Source: Knoellia flava TL1 (GTDB lineage: Bacteria; Actinomycetota; Actinomycetes; Actinomycetales; Dermatophilaceae). From it: a DNA stretch of 39,884 bases. The DNA is taken from contig NZ_AVPI01000015.1 in NCBI RefSeq assembly GCF_000768675.1, positions 1 through 39,884 of the forward strand, in the 5' to 3' direction. Under the pieces are notes generated by a model. That model saw only the letters and a program-made list of their open reading frames with translations. It did not search any database and was not told where the DNA came from. Numbering within the stretch: the first letter of the stretch is position 1; every line of letters starts with the position of its first letter. Below are positions 1-8,470 of this stretch, piece after piece. The translations under genes and the position numbers were made by a program.

Positions 1-145
1 AGCTGTTCAGCACCGGGACAGACACATCCGCCGAGACCGCGGCGGCAGCTTGGTGACTTGGACTGAACGCCACAGCCAAGATCAGGACGGACAGCATGCT
101 TAGCACACGGCTTGCGATGGCTCGTGCGTGAGCAACCCGACGCAT
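1..145 (-). CDS. Secreted protein, N-terminal part only (cut by window edge)
   Basis: Reading leftward from an ATG at 145 there are 48 open codons to the window edge. The translation starts MRRVAHARAIASRVL, continues with a hydrophobic stretch (about residues 15-28, LSMLSVLILAVAF) and reaches an Ala-rich AAAAVSA around residues 33-39, which is a classical Sec signal peptide with a likely cleavage site near residue 39. A GGGGAG ribosome binding site lies about 6 bases upstream of the ATG. The mature protein is outside the window, so no function can be given. The signal peptide and the RBS together make this a real gene start and not chance coding. Confidence 0.7.
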   Translation of the reverse strand, partial: MRRVAHARAIASRVLSMLSVLILAVAFSPSHQAAAAVSADVSVPVLNS

Positions 146-315
146 AGGACTCCCCGAAGAAAATCAACTTGGCATACACCGCCGATCCGGGGTGCCGAGT
201 TCGCATCCTAAGCGTGCCGAGATAGGGCGCACACAGAGTTCGCCCTTTCGAGGCGAAATACATCCCCTAGGAGCCGTTACACGAGGTCCGCCCACTCCTA
301 TCGATGCTGATTGAC
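146..315. other. Gap between the partial secreted gene and phoD
   Basis: No gene is seen here. It must hold the promoter of the leftward secreted-protein gene and the 3' end of phoD. A small hairpin, TTCGCC (239-244) with GGCGAA (252-257), could end phoD transcription but has no clear T-run. A GGCATAC heptamer is at 171. Confidence 0.4.
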
Positions 316-2151
316 CTAGCCGCCTCTCGGACGGTCCGAGCGCGGGCCGACGGGACCGGACGCCGGGGTGGCCCGGCGGCTGCCGGCTAGCGTCTGGAAG
401 CTGCGGGCATAGGTCGGCACGACCGAGGAGTCGGTGCGCGGGTCGGGCCGCGCGCTCGTCGGCACCGGCGTGTGGTGGTAGTCGGCCTGGACCCGCTCGG
501 GGGTGACGTCGATGACGGCGTAGCCGTGGCTGATCCCGTCGATGTAGCGCAGCCACGGGTTGAGCTGCTGCGCGGCGCCGATGGCCTGGCGGGTGGCGCC
601 GACGACGACCTCCGGCGGCTGGCCGGCGAGCTGCGCCGTGCCGGCGAGGACCTCGACGAAGCCATCGCTCGTCACGCTCGGGCAGACGAACTCGACGCCG
701 GCCGAGGTGTAGCTCGGGCTGCCCGGGGTCGCCGCGACGGGCAGGTCGCCGACGAACGACGCGTGGATGTCGCCGGTGAGGACGACGACGTCCCCGGAGT
801 CCGCGCTCGGCTGGGCGGCCGCGTGGGTGAGGAGGTTGGTGCGGTCGGCGGTGTAGCCGTCCCACTGGTCGGCGTTGACGAAGGTGAGGCCGGGGGCGCC
901 GAGTGCCGCGCCGGGATAGAGGACGGGCGTGACCATGACCTGGTTGCCGAGGAGGTGCCAGCGGCGGTCGGCCTCGAGGCCGTCCTTGATCCACTCGAGC
1001 TGCTCGGGCTCGGGCAGGTGGCGGCCGGGGTGCGCGATGGCGCCGTCGATGGCGGGGTTGAGGCCGACCGGCACGAAGCCGTCGAACGGCACGCCCGGCA
1101 CGGTCACCTGGAGGCTGCGGTTCTGCCGCGTCTCGACGATGGAGAGGTCGCCGAGGTCGCCGAACGTGAAGCGCCGGAAGAAGCGGGTGCCCCGGTGCGG
1201 CGTCGACTGCGACTGGTCGGGCAGGCGGAAGGGCATCCACTCGAGGTAGGCCTGCATCGCCTGCTCCCGGCGCGCGAGGTAGTCGCCCTCGGAGCCCTGG
1301 TGGTTGCCGGCGCCCGCGGCCCACGCGTTGTTGGCGACCTCGTGGTCGTCGAAGATCGTGATCCACGGGTGCTGGCGGTGTGCCGCCTGGAGGTCGGGGT
1401 CGGCCTTGTGGAGGGCGTGGCGCAGCCGGTAGCCGGTGAGGTCGATGGTCTCGGTCTCGGGCTGGCTGTCGCGCACGCCGGCGAGCGAGGCGGGGCCGTA
1501 ACGGTCGGCGCCGTTGCCGTACTCGTAGATGTAGTCGCCGACGTGGAGCACGAAGTCGAGGTCGTCGCGCTCCGCGAGAGCCCTGTATGCCGTGAAGTAG
1601 CCGCCCGTGTAGTTGCTGCAGCTCACGAGTGCGAGACGGAGGGCGTGGGTCTCGCCGGGGACGTCGCCCGCGGTCTGGGTGCGGCCGGTCGCGGAGAACT
1701 CGCCGAGGCTCTGGAAGCGGTAGTAGTAGCGCGTGTAGGGGTCGAGCCCCGTGACGTCGACCTTGACGGTGTGGTCGGTGTCGGGACTCGTCATGACGGT
1801 GCCGTGCTTGACGACCCTCGTGAAGCGGGTGTCGCGGGCGACCTGCCAGCGCACCGGGATCGGGGCTCCGAGGCCGCTTCCCGGGGTGGCCACCGGGTCG
1901 TCCTTGTGTCTCGTGGGCGGGGTGGCGCGGGTCCAGATGACGACCGCGTCGGCGGTCGGGTCGCCGCTCGCGACGCCATAGCCGAAGATGCCCTTGCTCG
2001 CCGGGGCGGCCGCGGCCACCGGGTCGAACGCGCGGGGCAGGGCGAGGGCGGCGCTGGCGGCCGCGACGCCCTTGAGGAGGCTGCGGCGGTCGAGCGCTGC
2101 ACTGGTCAGCGGGGTCGCGTTCGCCGGGGTGTCGGCCGAGGGGTGCGTCAT
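316..2151 (-). CDS. phoD: Alkaline phosphatase D (PhoD), Tat-exported
   Basis: 611 residues. The N-terminus carries a twin-arginine signal (DRRSLLKG, residues 21-28, then an Ala/Leu hydrophobic segment), followed by the PhoD N-terminal fibronectin-like domain (GYGVASGDPTADAVVIWTR) and the phosphatase domain. Visible metal-site motifs include HVGDYIYEYG, FDDHEVANNAW and a late GDIHASFVGD, which match the Ca/Fe site of PhoD enzymes. It should release phosphate from phosphodiesters and monoesters outside the membrane during phosphate starvation. Length is slightly above the usual 500-560 because of internal loops. It stands downstream of the topoisomerase gene on the same strand with a 154-bp gap, so it probably has its own promoter. 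I saw no clear PhoP box. Confidence 0.93.
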   Translation of the reverse strand: MTHPSADTPANATPLTSAALDRRSLLKGVAAASAALALPRAFDPVAAAAPASKGIFGYGVASGDPTADAVVIWTRATPPTRHKDDPVATPGSGLGAPIPVRWQVARDTRFTRVVKHGTVMTSPDTDHTVKVDVTGLDPYTRYYYRFQSLGEFSATGRTQTAGDVPGETHALRLALVSCSNYTGGYFTAYRALAERDDLDFVLHVGDYIYEYGNGADRYGPASLAGVRDSQPETETIDLTGYRLRHALHKADPDLQAAHRQHPWITIFDDHEVANNAWAAGAGNHQGSEGDYLARREQAMQAYLEWMPFRLPDQSQSTPHRGTRFFRRFTFGDLGDLSIVETRQNRSLQVTVPGVPFDGFVPVGLNPAIDGAIAHPGRHLPEPEQLEWIKDGLEADRRWHLLGNQVMVTPVLYPGAALGAPGLTFVNADQWDGYTADRTNLLTHAAAQPSADSGDVVVLTGDIHASFVGDLPVAATPGSPSYTSAGVEFVCPSVTSDGFVEVLAGTAQLAGQPPEVVVGATRQAIGAAQQLNPWLRYIDGISHGYAVIDVTPERVQADYHHTPVPTSARPDPRTDSSVVPTYARSFQTLAGSRRATPASGPVGPRSDRPRGG

Positions 2152-2305
2152 TCTCCGGAGGCTAGACCTGACATCGGTGGCGCGAAGGCGGTTTGGCGCG
2201 GAACCACTCCGTCGGGTCGTGCCTGCTCACTCGCGCTGCTTGCGTCCGCCACTGTGGTGGCTATGCCGTCAATGTGCCGGACGTTGCGTATGCCGGGCCG
2301 GCACC

Positions 2306-3310
2306 TCAGCTGAGGAGGGCTCGGACCTCCTTCTCGATGCCCTCCTGGCGCTTCATCGGGTCGCGGCCGGTCGACTTGGGGACGGTGATCGTCTCGCCGT
2401 TGTCGTAGAGCTCGAGGACCCGCGGGTCGACGTAGGAGTTCTTGGCGATCGTCGGGGTGTTGCCGAGGTAGTCGGCGACCTGCTCGACGGCCTCCTTGAT
2501 CGCCCGCTTCCTCGACGCCTGGGTGTCGCCCGGCTCCGGCGACGCGGCGAGCGCGGCGGCGGCATGGACGGTGGCATGCCAGGTGCGGAAGTCCTTGGCG
2601 GTCACCTCGGCGTCGAAGATCTCGTGGAGGTAGGCGTTGACGTCGGACGCCTCGAGGTCGCGCCAGCCGTCGTCGGTCCGGTAGGCGAGGACGCGCTGGG
2701 ACTTCGACCGGCGCCGTCGCATCTCGCCGATGGCCGTTGCGACGTCCTTGTCGCGGATCGTCACCTGCTGGTCGATGCCGCTCTTGCCCTGGAACTCGAA
2801 CCGCAGCCCTTCGCCGACCTTGCGGACGTGCTGGCGCTCAAGGGTCGTGAGCCCGAAAGAGCCGTTGGCGTCGGTGTAGACGTCGTTGCCGATGCGGAAG
2901 TAGCCGAGGTCGAGCAGACGCACGGCGACAGCGGCGGCCCGCTCCAACGGCATACCCTTCTTGCGCAGATCCCGGGTCACCCGGCGGCGGGCGCCGGGAA
3001 GCTGGGCGGCCGCCTCGAGGATGCGGTCGAACTTGAGCTGGTCTCGCTTGACGCGCCACTCCGGGTGGTAGAGGTACTGCCGCCGTCCGGCGTCGTCGGT
3101 GCCGACAGCCTGGAGGTGGCCGTTGGCGACCGGGCAGATCCACACGTCCTCCCACGCGGGCGGGATGGCGAGGGAGCGGATGCGCTCGACCTCGTCCGCC
3201 GGGAGGCGCTTGCCCGAGTCGTCGAGGTAGGTGAAGCCCTTGCCCGCGCGGCGGCGCGTCCAACCGCGGTCCGAGGGCGAGGTGGTGCGCAGTCGCGTCA
3301 TGCGGGCCAT
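2306..3310 (-). CDS. DNA topoisomerase IB (poxvirus-like)
   Basis: 334 residues, the usual size for bacterial type IB topoisomerases. It relaxes supercoils by nicking one strand through a 3'-phosphotyrosyl link. The N-terminal domain (about 15-95, ending in QYLYHPEWR) is followed by the catalytic domain, with FQGKSG (lysine-loop region), KDFRTWHAT (second catalytic Arg), and GNTPTIAKNSYVDPRV. There Tyr293 is the nucleophile, and Asn284 stands where poxvirus enzymes have His, a swap known in bacterial members. It lies alone on the minus strand between a small membrane protein and phoD. The ATG at 3310 has only a weak ribosome site; Met4 (3301) is a possible alternative start. Confidence 0.93.
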   Translation of the reverse strand: MARMTRLRTTSPSDRGWTRRRAGKGFTYLDDSGKRLPADEVERIRSLAIPPAWEDVWICPVANGHLQAVGTDDAGRRQYLYHPEWRVKRDQLKFDRILEAAAQLPGARRRVTRDLRKKGMPLERAAAVAVRLLDLGYFRIGNDVYTDANGSFGLTTLERQHVRKVGEGLRFEFQGKSGIDQQVTIRDKDVATAIGEMRRRRSKSQRVLAYRTDDGWRDLEASDVNAYLHEIFDAEVTAKDFRTWHATVHAAAALAASPEPGDTQASRKRAIKEAVEQVADYLGNTPTIAKNSYVDPRVLELYDNGETITVPKSTGRDPMKRQEGIEKEVRALLS

Positions 3311-3394
3311 CGTCGCAGGTCAGGACGACTAATTGCCCGTTCCAGCGCGGCGGTCTGTCCCGGAAGCGGCCAGCCCCAGCGCCCGTCTTCGACG

Positions 3395-3447
3395 TCTTGC
3401 CCCGTCGCGACACGCTCGCTGCGCTCGCCCGTCCCCACGGGGCAAGA
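3395..3447. repeat. 11-bp perfect inverted repeat between genes
   Basis: TCTTGCCCCGT at 3395-3405 pairs perfectly with ACGGGGCAAGA at 3437-3447, with 31 bases between. It sits in the 153-bp gap after the small membrane protein gene and before the topoisomerase start, both read leftward. It could be a terminator for the former or an operator for the latter. There is no T-run on either side, so the role is open. Confidence 0.55.
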
Positions 3448-3463
3448 GGTCGCCGTCTCAGGG

Positions 3464-3799
3464 CTACCAGTCGTGGCCGGAGGCGAGGAGGGCCGACTCG
3501 AGCTCGAAGCGCTGGCTGCGGGAGAGGGTGCCGTGGCCCTCCGGCACGGGCAGGTCCACGCTGCGGCAGTAGTCCCGCAGCGCGAGGTCGTAGGCCAGCG
3601 TGCTCGCGGCGAGGCGCTCGGCCTGGTTTGGCTGGTTGCCCTCCTCGACGTGCCGGAGGTGCTCGGCCAGACGCGCCAGCTCGAGCCCGAGCAGGACCGG
3701 CGCGAGCGGTTCCGCAATCCGACGCTGTCGCCGTGCCACGACGACAGGGAGCACGGCGCCGAGCAGCGCCATCGCGACCATTGCGAGGCTCCTGGCCAT
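3464..3799 (-). CDS. Small membrane-anchored protein, unknown function
   Basis: 111 residues if read from the ATG at 3799, which has a GAGGTG ribosome site 6 bases upstream. A longer open frame begins at 3850 but has no such site. Residues 3-21 (RSLAMVAMALLGAVLPVVVA) form one membrane segment, followed by basic RRQRR, so the rest should be cytoplasmic. The remainder is predicted helical, with conserved-looking LRDYCRSVDLPVPEG. I do not recognise a family. It shares strand with neighbours but is separated by about 150 bp on both sides, so it is probably a single gene. Confidence 0.6.
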   Translation of the reverse strand: MARSLAMVAMALLGAVLPVVVARRQRRIAEPLAPVLLGLELARLAEHLRHVEEGNQPNQAERLAASTLAYDLALRDYCRSVDLPVPEGHGTLSRSQRFELESALLASGHDW

Positions 3800-3954
3800 C
3801 ACGTTCACCTCGGGACCAGTCTGCTCCGCGTCCCTCGTCGTCCACAACACCGGCGACGACAGGTGGCCCGGAATGCCCTCCTGCGGACGACACCGACGAT
3901 GAGCCGGCGAGCGGCAGGCAGACCACTCGGTGGATGACGGACGAGCGCGACGGA

Positions 3955-5694
3955 TCAGGCGGCGTGCGACCAGTCGACGCCAGTCACCGGTTCCTCATCG
4001 GGGTCGGCGAGGTGCATCGCCTCGAGCTCGGCGACGAAGTCCTCGTCGTCGAGGAGCTCGTGGTCAGCCCACGGGTCGCGCGCACCGGTGTCGAGAGCCC
4101 GCCGTCGTCGTTCGGCATCTCTCAGGCGGCCATCTTGTCGTCGCTCGGCGTCACGTCGCATCGCGGCGAGCCGTCCGGGCAGGGCGAGGTCATAGCTCCC
4201 GGGCGAGGTGTCCCAGGTGACGGAGCGTCCGTCCTCGTCGGGCGGATGGACCGTCGCGATGAGGCGTCGGTCGTGCACGTGGGTGTGATGTCGCTGGCAC
4301 AGGAGCGCGGCGTTGCCGAGGTCCGATCGGCCTCCGTCGACCCAGTGGATGACGTGATGGGCGCGGACCCACGACGCCGGGGCGTCGCAGCCGGGCCACG
4401 TGCACCCGCCGTCGCGGTGGGTGAGCGCGCGACGCTGGCCGCGCGTGAAGAGACGGGCCGCGCGACCGACGTCGAGCACCTCACCGTCCGCCCCGAGGAC
4501 GACCGGGATGACGTCGGCGTCACAGGCGAGACGTCGGATGGTGCCGGCGTCGAGGATCGTGCCCGCCGCCGTGGAGCCGACCACCTGGCCGAAAGCCCCC
4601 GTCGACGCACATCCGCCCCCTGAGACTCCGGCGACGCCGGCAAGGGCGAGCAGGCGCACGAGGTCGGACAGTCCGATGGTGACGTGGAGCGCGGTGGGCG
4701 CCCCAGCGGGACCCACGCCCTCACCGTCGCGAGCGGCGCGTCCGGTGACGATCTCCATCAGGGCTTCGGCGCGACGCTGGCCGTTGGACCGTGGGTCGAA
4801 GACACCGGTCTCCGGGTCGGGCACCGGCCGGGCCAAGGGGCCGAGCGCGGCCTCGAACGCGGCGGACTGGTCCGGCGTGAGGCCCAGCCGGTACTCCGTG
4901 ATGTCACCCTCGGCGACCGCTGGATGGGACAGGTGCGCAGCCGTCCGCAACCGACGGTTCTTGTCCTCCAGCTCACCGTCGAGGCCGTACTGGGCAAGGA
5001 GCCGAGTCCGAACCCGCTTCACGTCATGAGCACCGCACAGCGCCCCGTGGTCGAGCATCGCGCGGGCGACGGTGGGAACGGCCGCGGGCTGGAGCCGCTC
5101 GGCCAACCGAGCCATCTCGGTGAGGACCGCCTGCGCCAGGGGCAGACCGACCTCGCCGGTGACGACACGCGCCCAGACCACTCCTTCGGGCCGCTCCGCG
5201 TCCGCGAAGGCTCCGGCACGCGGCCCGGCCGTCGACCACTGACCGGCAGGGGTGCAGTGAGCAACCTCGGTGGCGAACGCCGCGAGTTGGGCCGCACCCG
5301 CCTGCCGGAGCGTCGGCGCGTGCTCGAGGACCCATTCGTGGGCGGATCCGACGCCACGCCTGGCCGAGATGAACTCGCCTCGGTGCGCGGCCTCCGTCGT
5401 CACGAGAACCTGCGTTGCGGACGCCCCGGCCTTGACCTCATCGGCCAGCCTCATCGCACGCGCGAGCTCGACACCACTGAGCCTGGGCAGCACCGCCCGC
5501 ACCCCGGCGGGCGCCACCCGAGCGGCCTCGAGTGCCTGCAACGCGGACTCGGGGGCCACGTCGCCGCCGGTCGTCTGTGCGGTGCACGCCTGCTCATCAA
5601 GACCACTCGTCGCGCCCTGCGCCTGGCCGGCGTCGAGGGCCGGGGCGGCATCCCTCATGCCACCCCAGCCCTCGCTGCCGTCCCCCACGTCCAT
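3955..5694 (-). CDS. DUF222 / HNH endonuclease (13E12-type) under SOS control
   Basis: 579 residues. The N-terminal two thirds is a helical DUF222 region. The C-terminus holds a complete HNH zinc-type nuclease motif: C431-x4-C436, HHVIHW at 446-451, GG-x-SDLGN to Asn461, and C466-x2-HH469-470. The family is common in actinobacteria, often in many copies, and includes the 13E12 repeat proteins of mycobacteria; members of that family have been reported among SOS genes. A perfect LexA box lies 12 bp upstream, between a TTGACA -35 and a weak -10, which places the predicted start of transcription at or next to the ATG (leaderless reading). Met13 (5658), preceded by GGGGTGGC, is the alternative start. 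Likely role: nuclease acting on damaged or invading DNA. Its substrate is unknown. Confidence 0.9.
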   Translation of the reverse strand: MDVGDGSEGWGGMRDAAPALDAGQAQGATSGLDEQACTAQTTGGDVAPESALQALEAARVAPAGVRAVLPRLSGVELARAMRLADEVKAGASATQVLVTTEAAHRGEFISARRGVGSAHEWVLEHAPTLRQAGAAQLAAFATEVAHCTPAGQWSTAGPRAGAFADAERPEGVVWARVVTGEVGLPLAQAVLTEMARLAERLQPAAVPTVARAMLDHGALCGAHDVKRVRTRLLAQYGLDGELEDKNRRLRTAAHLSHPAVAEGDITEYRLGLTPDQSAAFEAALGPLARPVPDPETGVFDPRSNGQRRAEALMEIVTGRAARDGEGVGPAGAPTALHVTIGLSDLVRLLALAGVAGVSGGGCASTGAFGQVVGSTAAGTILDAGTIRRLACDADVIPVVLGADGEVLDVGRAARLFTRGQRRALTHRDGGCTWPGCDAPASWVRAHHVIHWVDGGRSDLGNAALLCQRHHTHVHDRRLIATVHPPDEDGRSVTWDTSPGSYDLALPGRLAAMRRDAERRQDGRLRDAERRRRALDTGARDPWADHELLDDEDFVAELEAMHLADPDEEPVTGVDWSHAA

Positions 5695-5699
5695 GCTCC

Positions 5700-5728
5700 A
5701 TGGTCTCGAACATCTGTTCGACTGTCAA
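5700..5728 (-). promoter_or_regulatory. Promoter of the HNH gene overlapping the LexA box
   Basis: On the minus strand a consensus -35 TTGACA (5728-5723) is followed after 17 bases by GACCAT (5705-5700), a weak -10 with A and T at the two best conserved positions. The spacer is almost exactly the LexA box. The predicted transcription start is near 5693, at the annotated ATG. Confidence 0.6.
5706..5721 (-). promoter_or_regulatory. LexA (SOS) box, perfect palindrome
   Basis: TCGAACATCTGTTCGA matches the actinobacterial SOS box TCGAAC-N4-GTTCGA at every fixed position. It stands immediately upstream of the DUF222/HNH gene and fills the promoter spacer, so bound LexA would block RNA polymerase directly. 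Confidence 0.9.
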
Positions 5729-5882
5729 GACCTGAGCCGCGCGACTCCCGGTCACGTCCCTGTCTGTGGGGTCGCAGCGCGGGGGATGCAGTCACGACTG
5801 GGAGCAACCCCGGACCGTGCTGACGACATTCGGCACCGACGCGGGAGCGGATTGCCCGACCATCACGGACACCGCCCCGCTG

Positions 5883-6542
5883 TCAGGGCGCGAGGTCGAC
5901 GACGGTCTCGCGACGCCCCCGCCGGGCGAGGTAGCCGTGCCACAGCAGCCGCGCCGCCGTCGACCGGTGCGGCCGCCACTGCTCACCCAGCGCCTCCAGC
6001 TCGACACCGACCGGCACCTCGTCGAGGCCGAGCCGCTCCGCGACGGCGACCTGCAGCGCGCGGTCGCCGATGGGCCACACGTCCGGCCGGTCGAGGCACG
6101 CCAAGAGATAGGCCTCGGCCGTCCAGCGACCGATTCCCGGCAGGGCGGTCAACGCAGCGGCCACATCGTCGTCCGCCATCCCGTCCAGGGCGACCAGGTC
6201 GAGCTCGCCCGACTCGACCGCATCGGAGAGCGCCCGAAGGTAGCGGTCCTTCTGTCGCGAGACGCCGTCCTCGCGCAGCTCCTCCGGCGTCGTCGCGAGG
6301 ACCGCCGCCGGCGTCATCGCCCCTGTGCGAGAACGGATTCGGCCATACGCAGCGGCGGCCGACGCGAGCGAGACCTGCTGCTCGAGGATGAGGAGGACGA
6401 GGCTCGGGAACCCCGGCGGCCGGGACCAGCGCTCGGGCATCCCGTGGTCCTCGAGCTCGGCTGCGAGCGCCGGGTGCATCGCCGCCACCTCATGGACGTG
6501 CGCCTCCCACGCCCGCCGGCCCACGGCCTCCAGGTCATCCAC
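5883..6542 (-). CDS. DNA-3-methyladenine glycosylase, AlkA-like (HhH-GPD)
   Basis: 219 residues from a GTG at 6542, which lies 5 bases after the stop of the SDR gene. The open frame continues upstream only as Arg-rich nonsense antisense-type sequence, so the GTG start is preferred. It is an HhH-GPD fold enzyme that removes alkylated bases. The hairpin LPGIGRWTA (134-142) binds DNA, and Asp160 in WPIGDRALQ is the catalytic aspartate position. Compared with E. coli AlkA it lacks the N-terminal TBP-like domain, as short actinobacterial forms do. It is the last gene of a coupled unit with SDR and copper-storage genes. An odd partnership, but the tight spacing argues for co-transcription. Confidence 0.87.
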   Translation of the reverse strand: MDDLEAVGRRAWEAHVHEVAAMHPALAAELEDHGMPERWSRPPGFPSLVLLILEQQVSLASAAAAYGRIRSRTGAMTPAAVLATTPEELREDGVSRQKDRYLRALSDAVESGELDLVALDGMADDDVAAALTALPGIGRWTAEAYLLACLDRPDVWPIGDRALQVAVAERLGLDEVPVGVELEALGEQWRPHRSTAARLLWHGYLARRGRRETVVDLAP

Positions 6543-6547
6543 CGATG

Positions 6548-7504
6548 TCAGGGAGTGAGCCCGGTCGCGGACGCGACCCACTGCCACATCCGTCGCCGCT
6601 CGTCCGAGGTCGGCGAGTTGCGCCCGAAGAAGGAGGTCGACCGCTCCCGCCTGTCCATCCACAGCCCGCCACCACGAGGCCGCGGCGACGCAGCGACCAG
6701 CCACGTCGACGTGTCGGCGCCCTCGTCGGCGTCGCGCAGGATCGGCCCCATGACCTTGTCGAACGTCGGCAGCGACTCGGTGACGCCGGGCGTCGCGGCC
6801 CAGCCGGGGTGCATGACGTAGACCGCGATCCCCGCCGCGGCCCACCGCACCGTGAGCACCGGCAGCAGCTCGACCTGGGTGCGCTTGCTCCGGGCATAGG
6901 CCGTGGCCGGGGCGTAGTCACCGCGCTCGTAGTCAGGGTCGTCGACGGGCAGCGCCTGCGCATACATGCCACCCGACGTCACCAGCACGACGCGCGCATC
7001 GTGACCCTCGAGCTTGGGCAGGAGCAGGTCGGTGAGCAGCACCGGCCCGAGGACGTGGATCGACATCGACAGCTCGTGACCCTGCGGCGATTCGGTGCGC
7101 TCGGGCGGCATGGCCCCGGCGTTGTGGACGATGGCGTCGATGGGTGGCGCGTCCGCGAGCATCGCCTCGGCACAGGCGCGCACGCTGTCGAGGTCGCCGA
7201 GGTCGCACACCCAGGTCGTCGACGGCCCGGTCAGCTCACGCGCCACCTTCTCGGCCTTGTCGGCGTTGCGCACGACGAGGTGCACGTGCGCCCCGAGGTC
7301 GCTCAACTGGTGCGCGGTGGCGGTGCCGAGCCCCGAGGTAGCACCCGTGACGACGACGTGCTTGCCCACGAGCGAACCCGGGCGCGGGTCGGCCGGCCAC
7401 GACGGGAGGCGACGGCGCACGGCATACCCGATCTTCGAGAATCCGGGCACGACGGTCCGGTCGAGCGCCGTGTCGAGGGCCCCGGAGAGCGCTGCCAGCA
7501 CCAT
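6548..7504 (-). CDS. Short-chain dehydrogenase/reductase (SDR)
   Basis: 318 residues from the ATG at 7504, whose bases overlap the stop of the upstream copper-storage gene (TGATG), giving translational coupling. The Rossmann motif TGATSGLG is at 53-60, then NAGAMPPE, and a YARSK active-site motif (Tyr-x3-Lys) after VTSGGMYAQ. An N-terminal stretch (FSKIGYAVRRRLP) resembles the retinol-dehydrogenase/WW-oxidoreductase-like group of SDRs. Substrate unknown; NAD(P)H use is inferred from the fold. The open frame extends upstream to 8116, but that part overlaps the copper-storage gene in another frame and is not real. Confidence 0.85.
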   Translation of the reverse strand: MVLAALSGALDTALDRTVVPGFSKIGYAVRRRLPSWPADPRPGSLVGKHVVVTGATSGLGTATAHQLSDLGAHVHLVVRNADKAEKVARELTGPSTTWVCDLGDLDSVRACAEAMLADAPPIDAIVHNAGAMPPERTESPQGHELSMSIHVLGPVLLTDLLLPKLEGHDARVVLVTSGGMYAQALPVDDPDYERGDYAPATAYARSKRTQVELLPVLTVRWAAAGIAVYVMHPGWAATPGVTESLPTFDKVMGPILRDADEGADTSTWLVAASPRPRGGGLWMDRRERSTSFFGRNSPTSDERRRMWQWVASATGLTP

Positions 7505-7896
7505 CAGTTCGCCGCGTCGAGCAGGGCCCGGCAGGCATCTGCGCAGGCGCGACAGGCCTCGGCGCAGATGCGGCAGTGGTCGTGGTGCTCGGCGTGCTGG
7601 GCACACTCCTGCGCGCACTCGGTGCAGACCGCGATGCACGCCTCGACGATCGCCCGCCAGGAGTCGCCGTTCGGGCCCGGGCGCGACAGGATGTCGGCCG
7701 TGGTGCGGCAGATCGCGGCGCACTGGTTGTCGAGGTCGATGCAGCGGGTCATCGACCCGGCGTCCTCGCCGTGGAGGCACGCGTCGGAGCAGGTGGCGCA
7801 GGTGCTGGCGCAGGCGTGGGCGGCGTCGATCGCGGCTCGCAGCAGCTCGAGGTCGAAGGTGTCCTTCTTCGGGTGGGTGCTGAGGATCTCGTCCAT
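7504..7896 (-). CDS. Four-helix-bundle copper-storage protein (Csp/DUF326-like)
   Basis: 130 residues with 16 cysteines in CxxxC and CxxC patterns down four helices (for example ACASTCATCSDAC, then CIAVCTECAQEC and CRICAEACRACADAC), plus a HAEHHDHC cluster. This is the pattern of Csp-type proteins, which fill the inside of a four-helix bundle with Cu(I). No signal peptide is visible, so it should act in the cytosol like Csp3. First gene of a three-gene unit. I saw no CsoR-type operator in the 78-bp divergent region to the SRPBCC gene, so copper control is not shown by the sequence. Confidence 0.88.
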   Translation of the reverse strand: MDEILSTHPKKDTFDLELLRAAIDAAHACASTCATCSDACLHGEDAGSMTRCIDLDNQCAAICRTTADILSRPGPNGDSWRAIVEACIAVCTECAQECAQHAEHHDHCRICAEACRACADACRALLDAAN

Positions 7897-7974
7897 GTTC
7901 CGACCCTAGGACCGTTTGGCCCACGACGGCGGCGCAGGCCTTGAGCATCGCGCCCGACGGGAGGACGCTGGGGT

Positions 7975-8439
7975 ATGGGCGTCGTCGAGTTCGAGCTGGC
8001 GCGGGTCGTGCACGCGCCGATCGGCGACGTCTTCGACCGCCTCGCCGACATCGAGGGCCACTCCGACTGGATGCCGAAGCGCGGCAGCATCCACCGCACC
8101 TCGAAGAAGACCTCACCCGGGCCGGTCGGCGTCGGCACGACCTACGTCGACCGCACGTCGGTCGGGTCCATGCCCGGTGACGTCGTCGAGTTCGAGCGGC
8201 CGACGCGCCTCGTCTACCACTGGTGGGACCGGTCCAAGGGTGGGCGGCTCAAGGCGGAGGGCTGGCCGGGCTACCGGCTCGAGGCCAAGGGCGACCACAC
8301 GACGATCGTCCACCACCACGCCCGCGTCGAGACGCACGGCCTGCACCACCTCGCCACCCCGGTCTACTCATGGCTCGCCCGGCGTGAGCGCACTGCCACC
8401 GTGGAGGCCCTCCAAGCCTCCTTCCACCCTCACGACTAG
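7975..8439 (+). CDS. SRPBCC-family (START/polyketide cyclase-like) protein
   Basis: 154 residues. It opens with MGVVEFELARVVHAPIGDVFDRLADIEGHSDWMP, the standard start of the SRPBCC ligand-binding fold, followed by GVGTTYVDRTSVGSMPGDVVEF and a C-terminal amphipathic helix. The fold binds a hydrophobic ligand; the ligand cannot be read from the sequence. It is divergent from the copper-storage gene, with only 78 bp between, and a GGGAGG purine run precedes the start. Confidence 0.82.
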   Translation: MGVVEFELARVVHAPIGDVFDRLADIEGHSDWMPKRGSIHRTSKKTSPGPVGVGTTYVDRTSVGSMPGDVVEFERPTRLVYHWWDRSKGGRLKAEGWPGYRLEAKGDHTTIVHHHARVETHGLHHLATPVYSWLARRERTATVEALQASFHPHD

Positions 8440-8470
8440 TCATCCGTCGCTGCCCGTAGGCCGGCTCCTT

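Noticed and set aside
472-2313. A long rightward open frame across phoD
   Set aside because: Same cause: antisense of a high-GC gene. PhoD motifs are on the other strand.
6543-6845. N-terminal extension of the AlkA-like frame into the SDR gene
   Set aside because: The extension is Arg-rich and lies opposite in frame to real SDR sequence. The GTG at 6542 fits the family and the spacing.
7897-7974. A copper-responsive operator before the copper-storage gene
   Set aside because: No CsoR-like G-tract palindrome is present in the 78-bp gap.
7505-8116. N-terminal extension of the SDR frame over the copper-storage gene
   Set aside because: It overlaps a clear Cys-rich gene in another frame, and a coupled ATG at 7504 starts a normal-length SDR.
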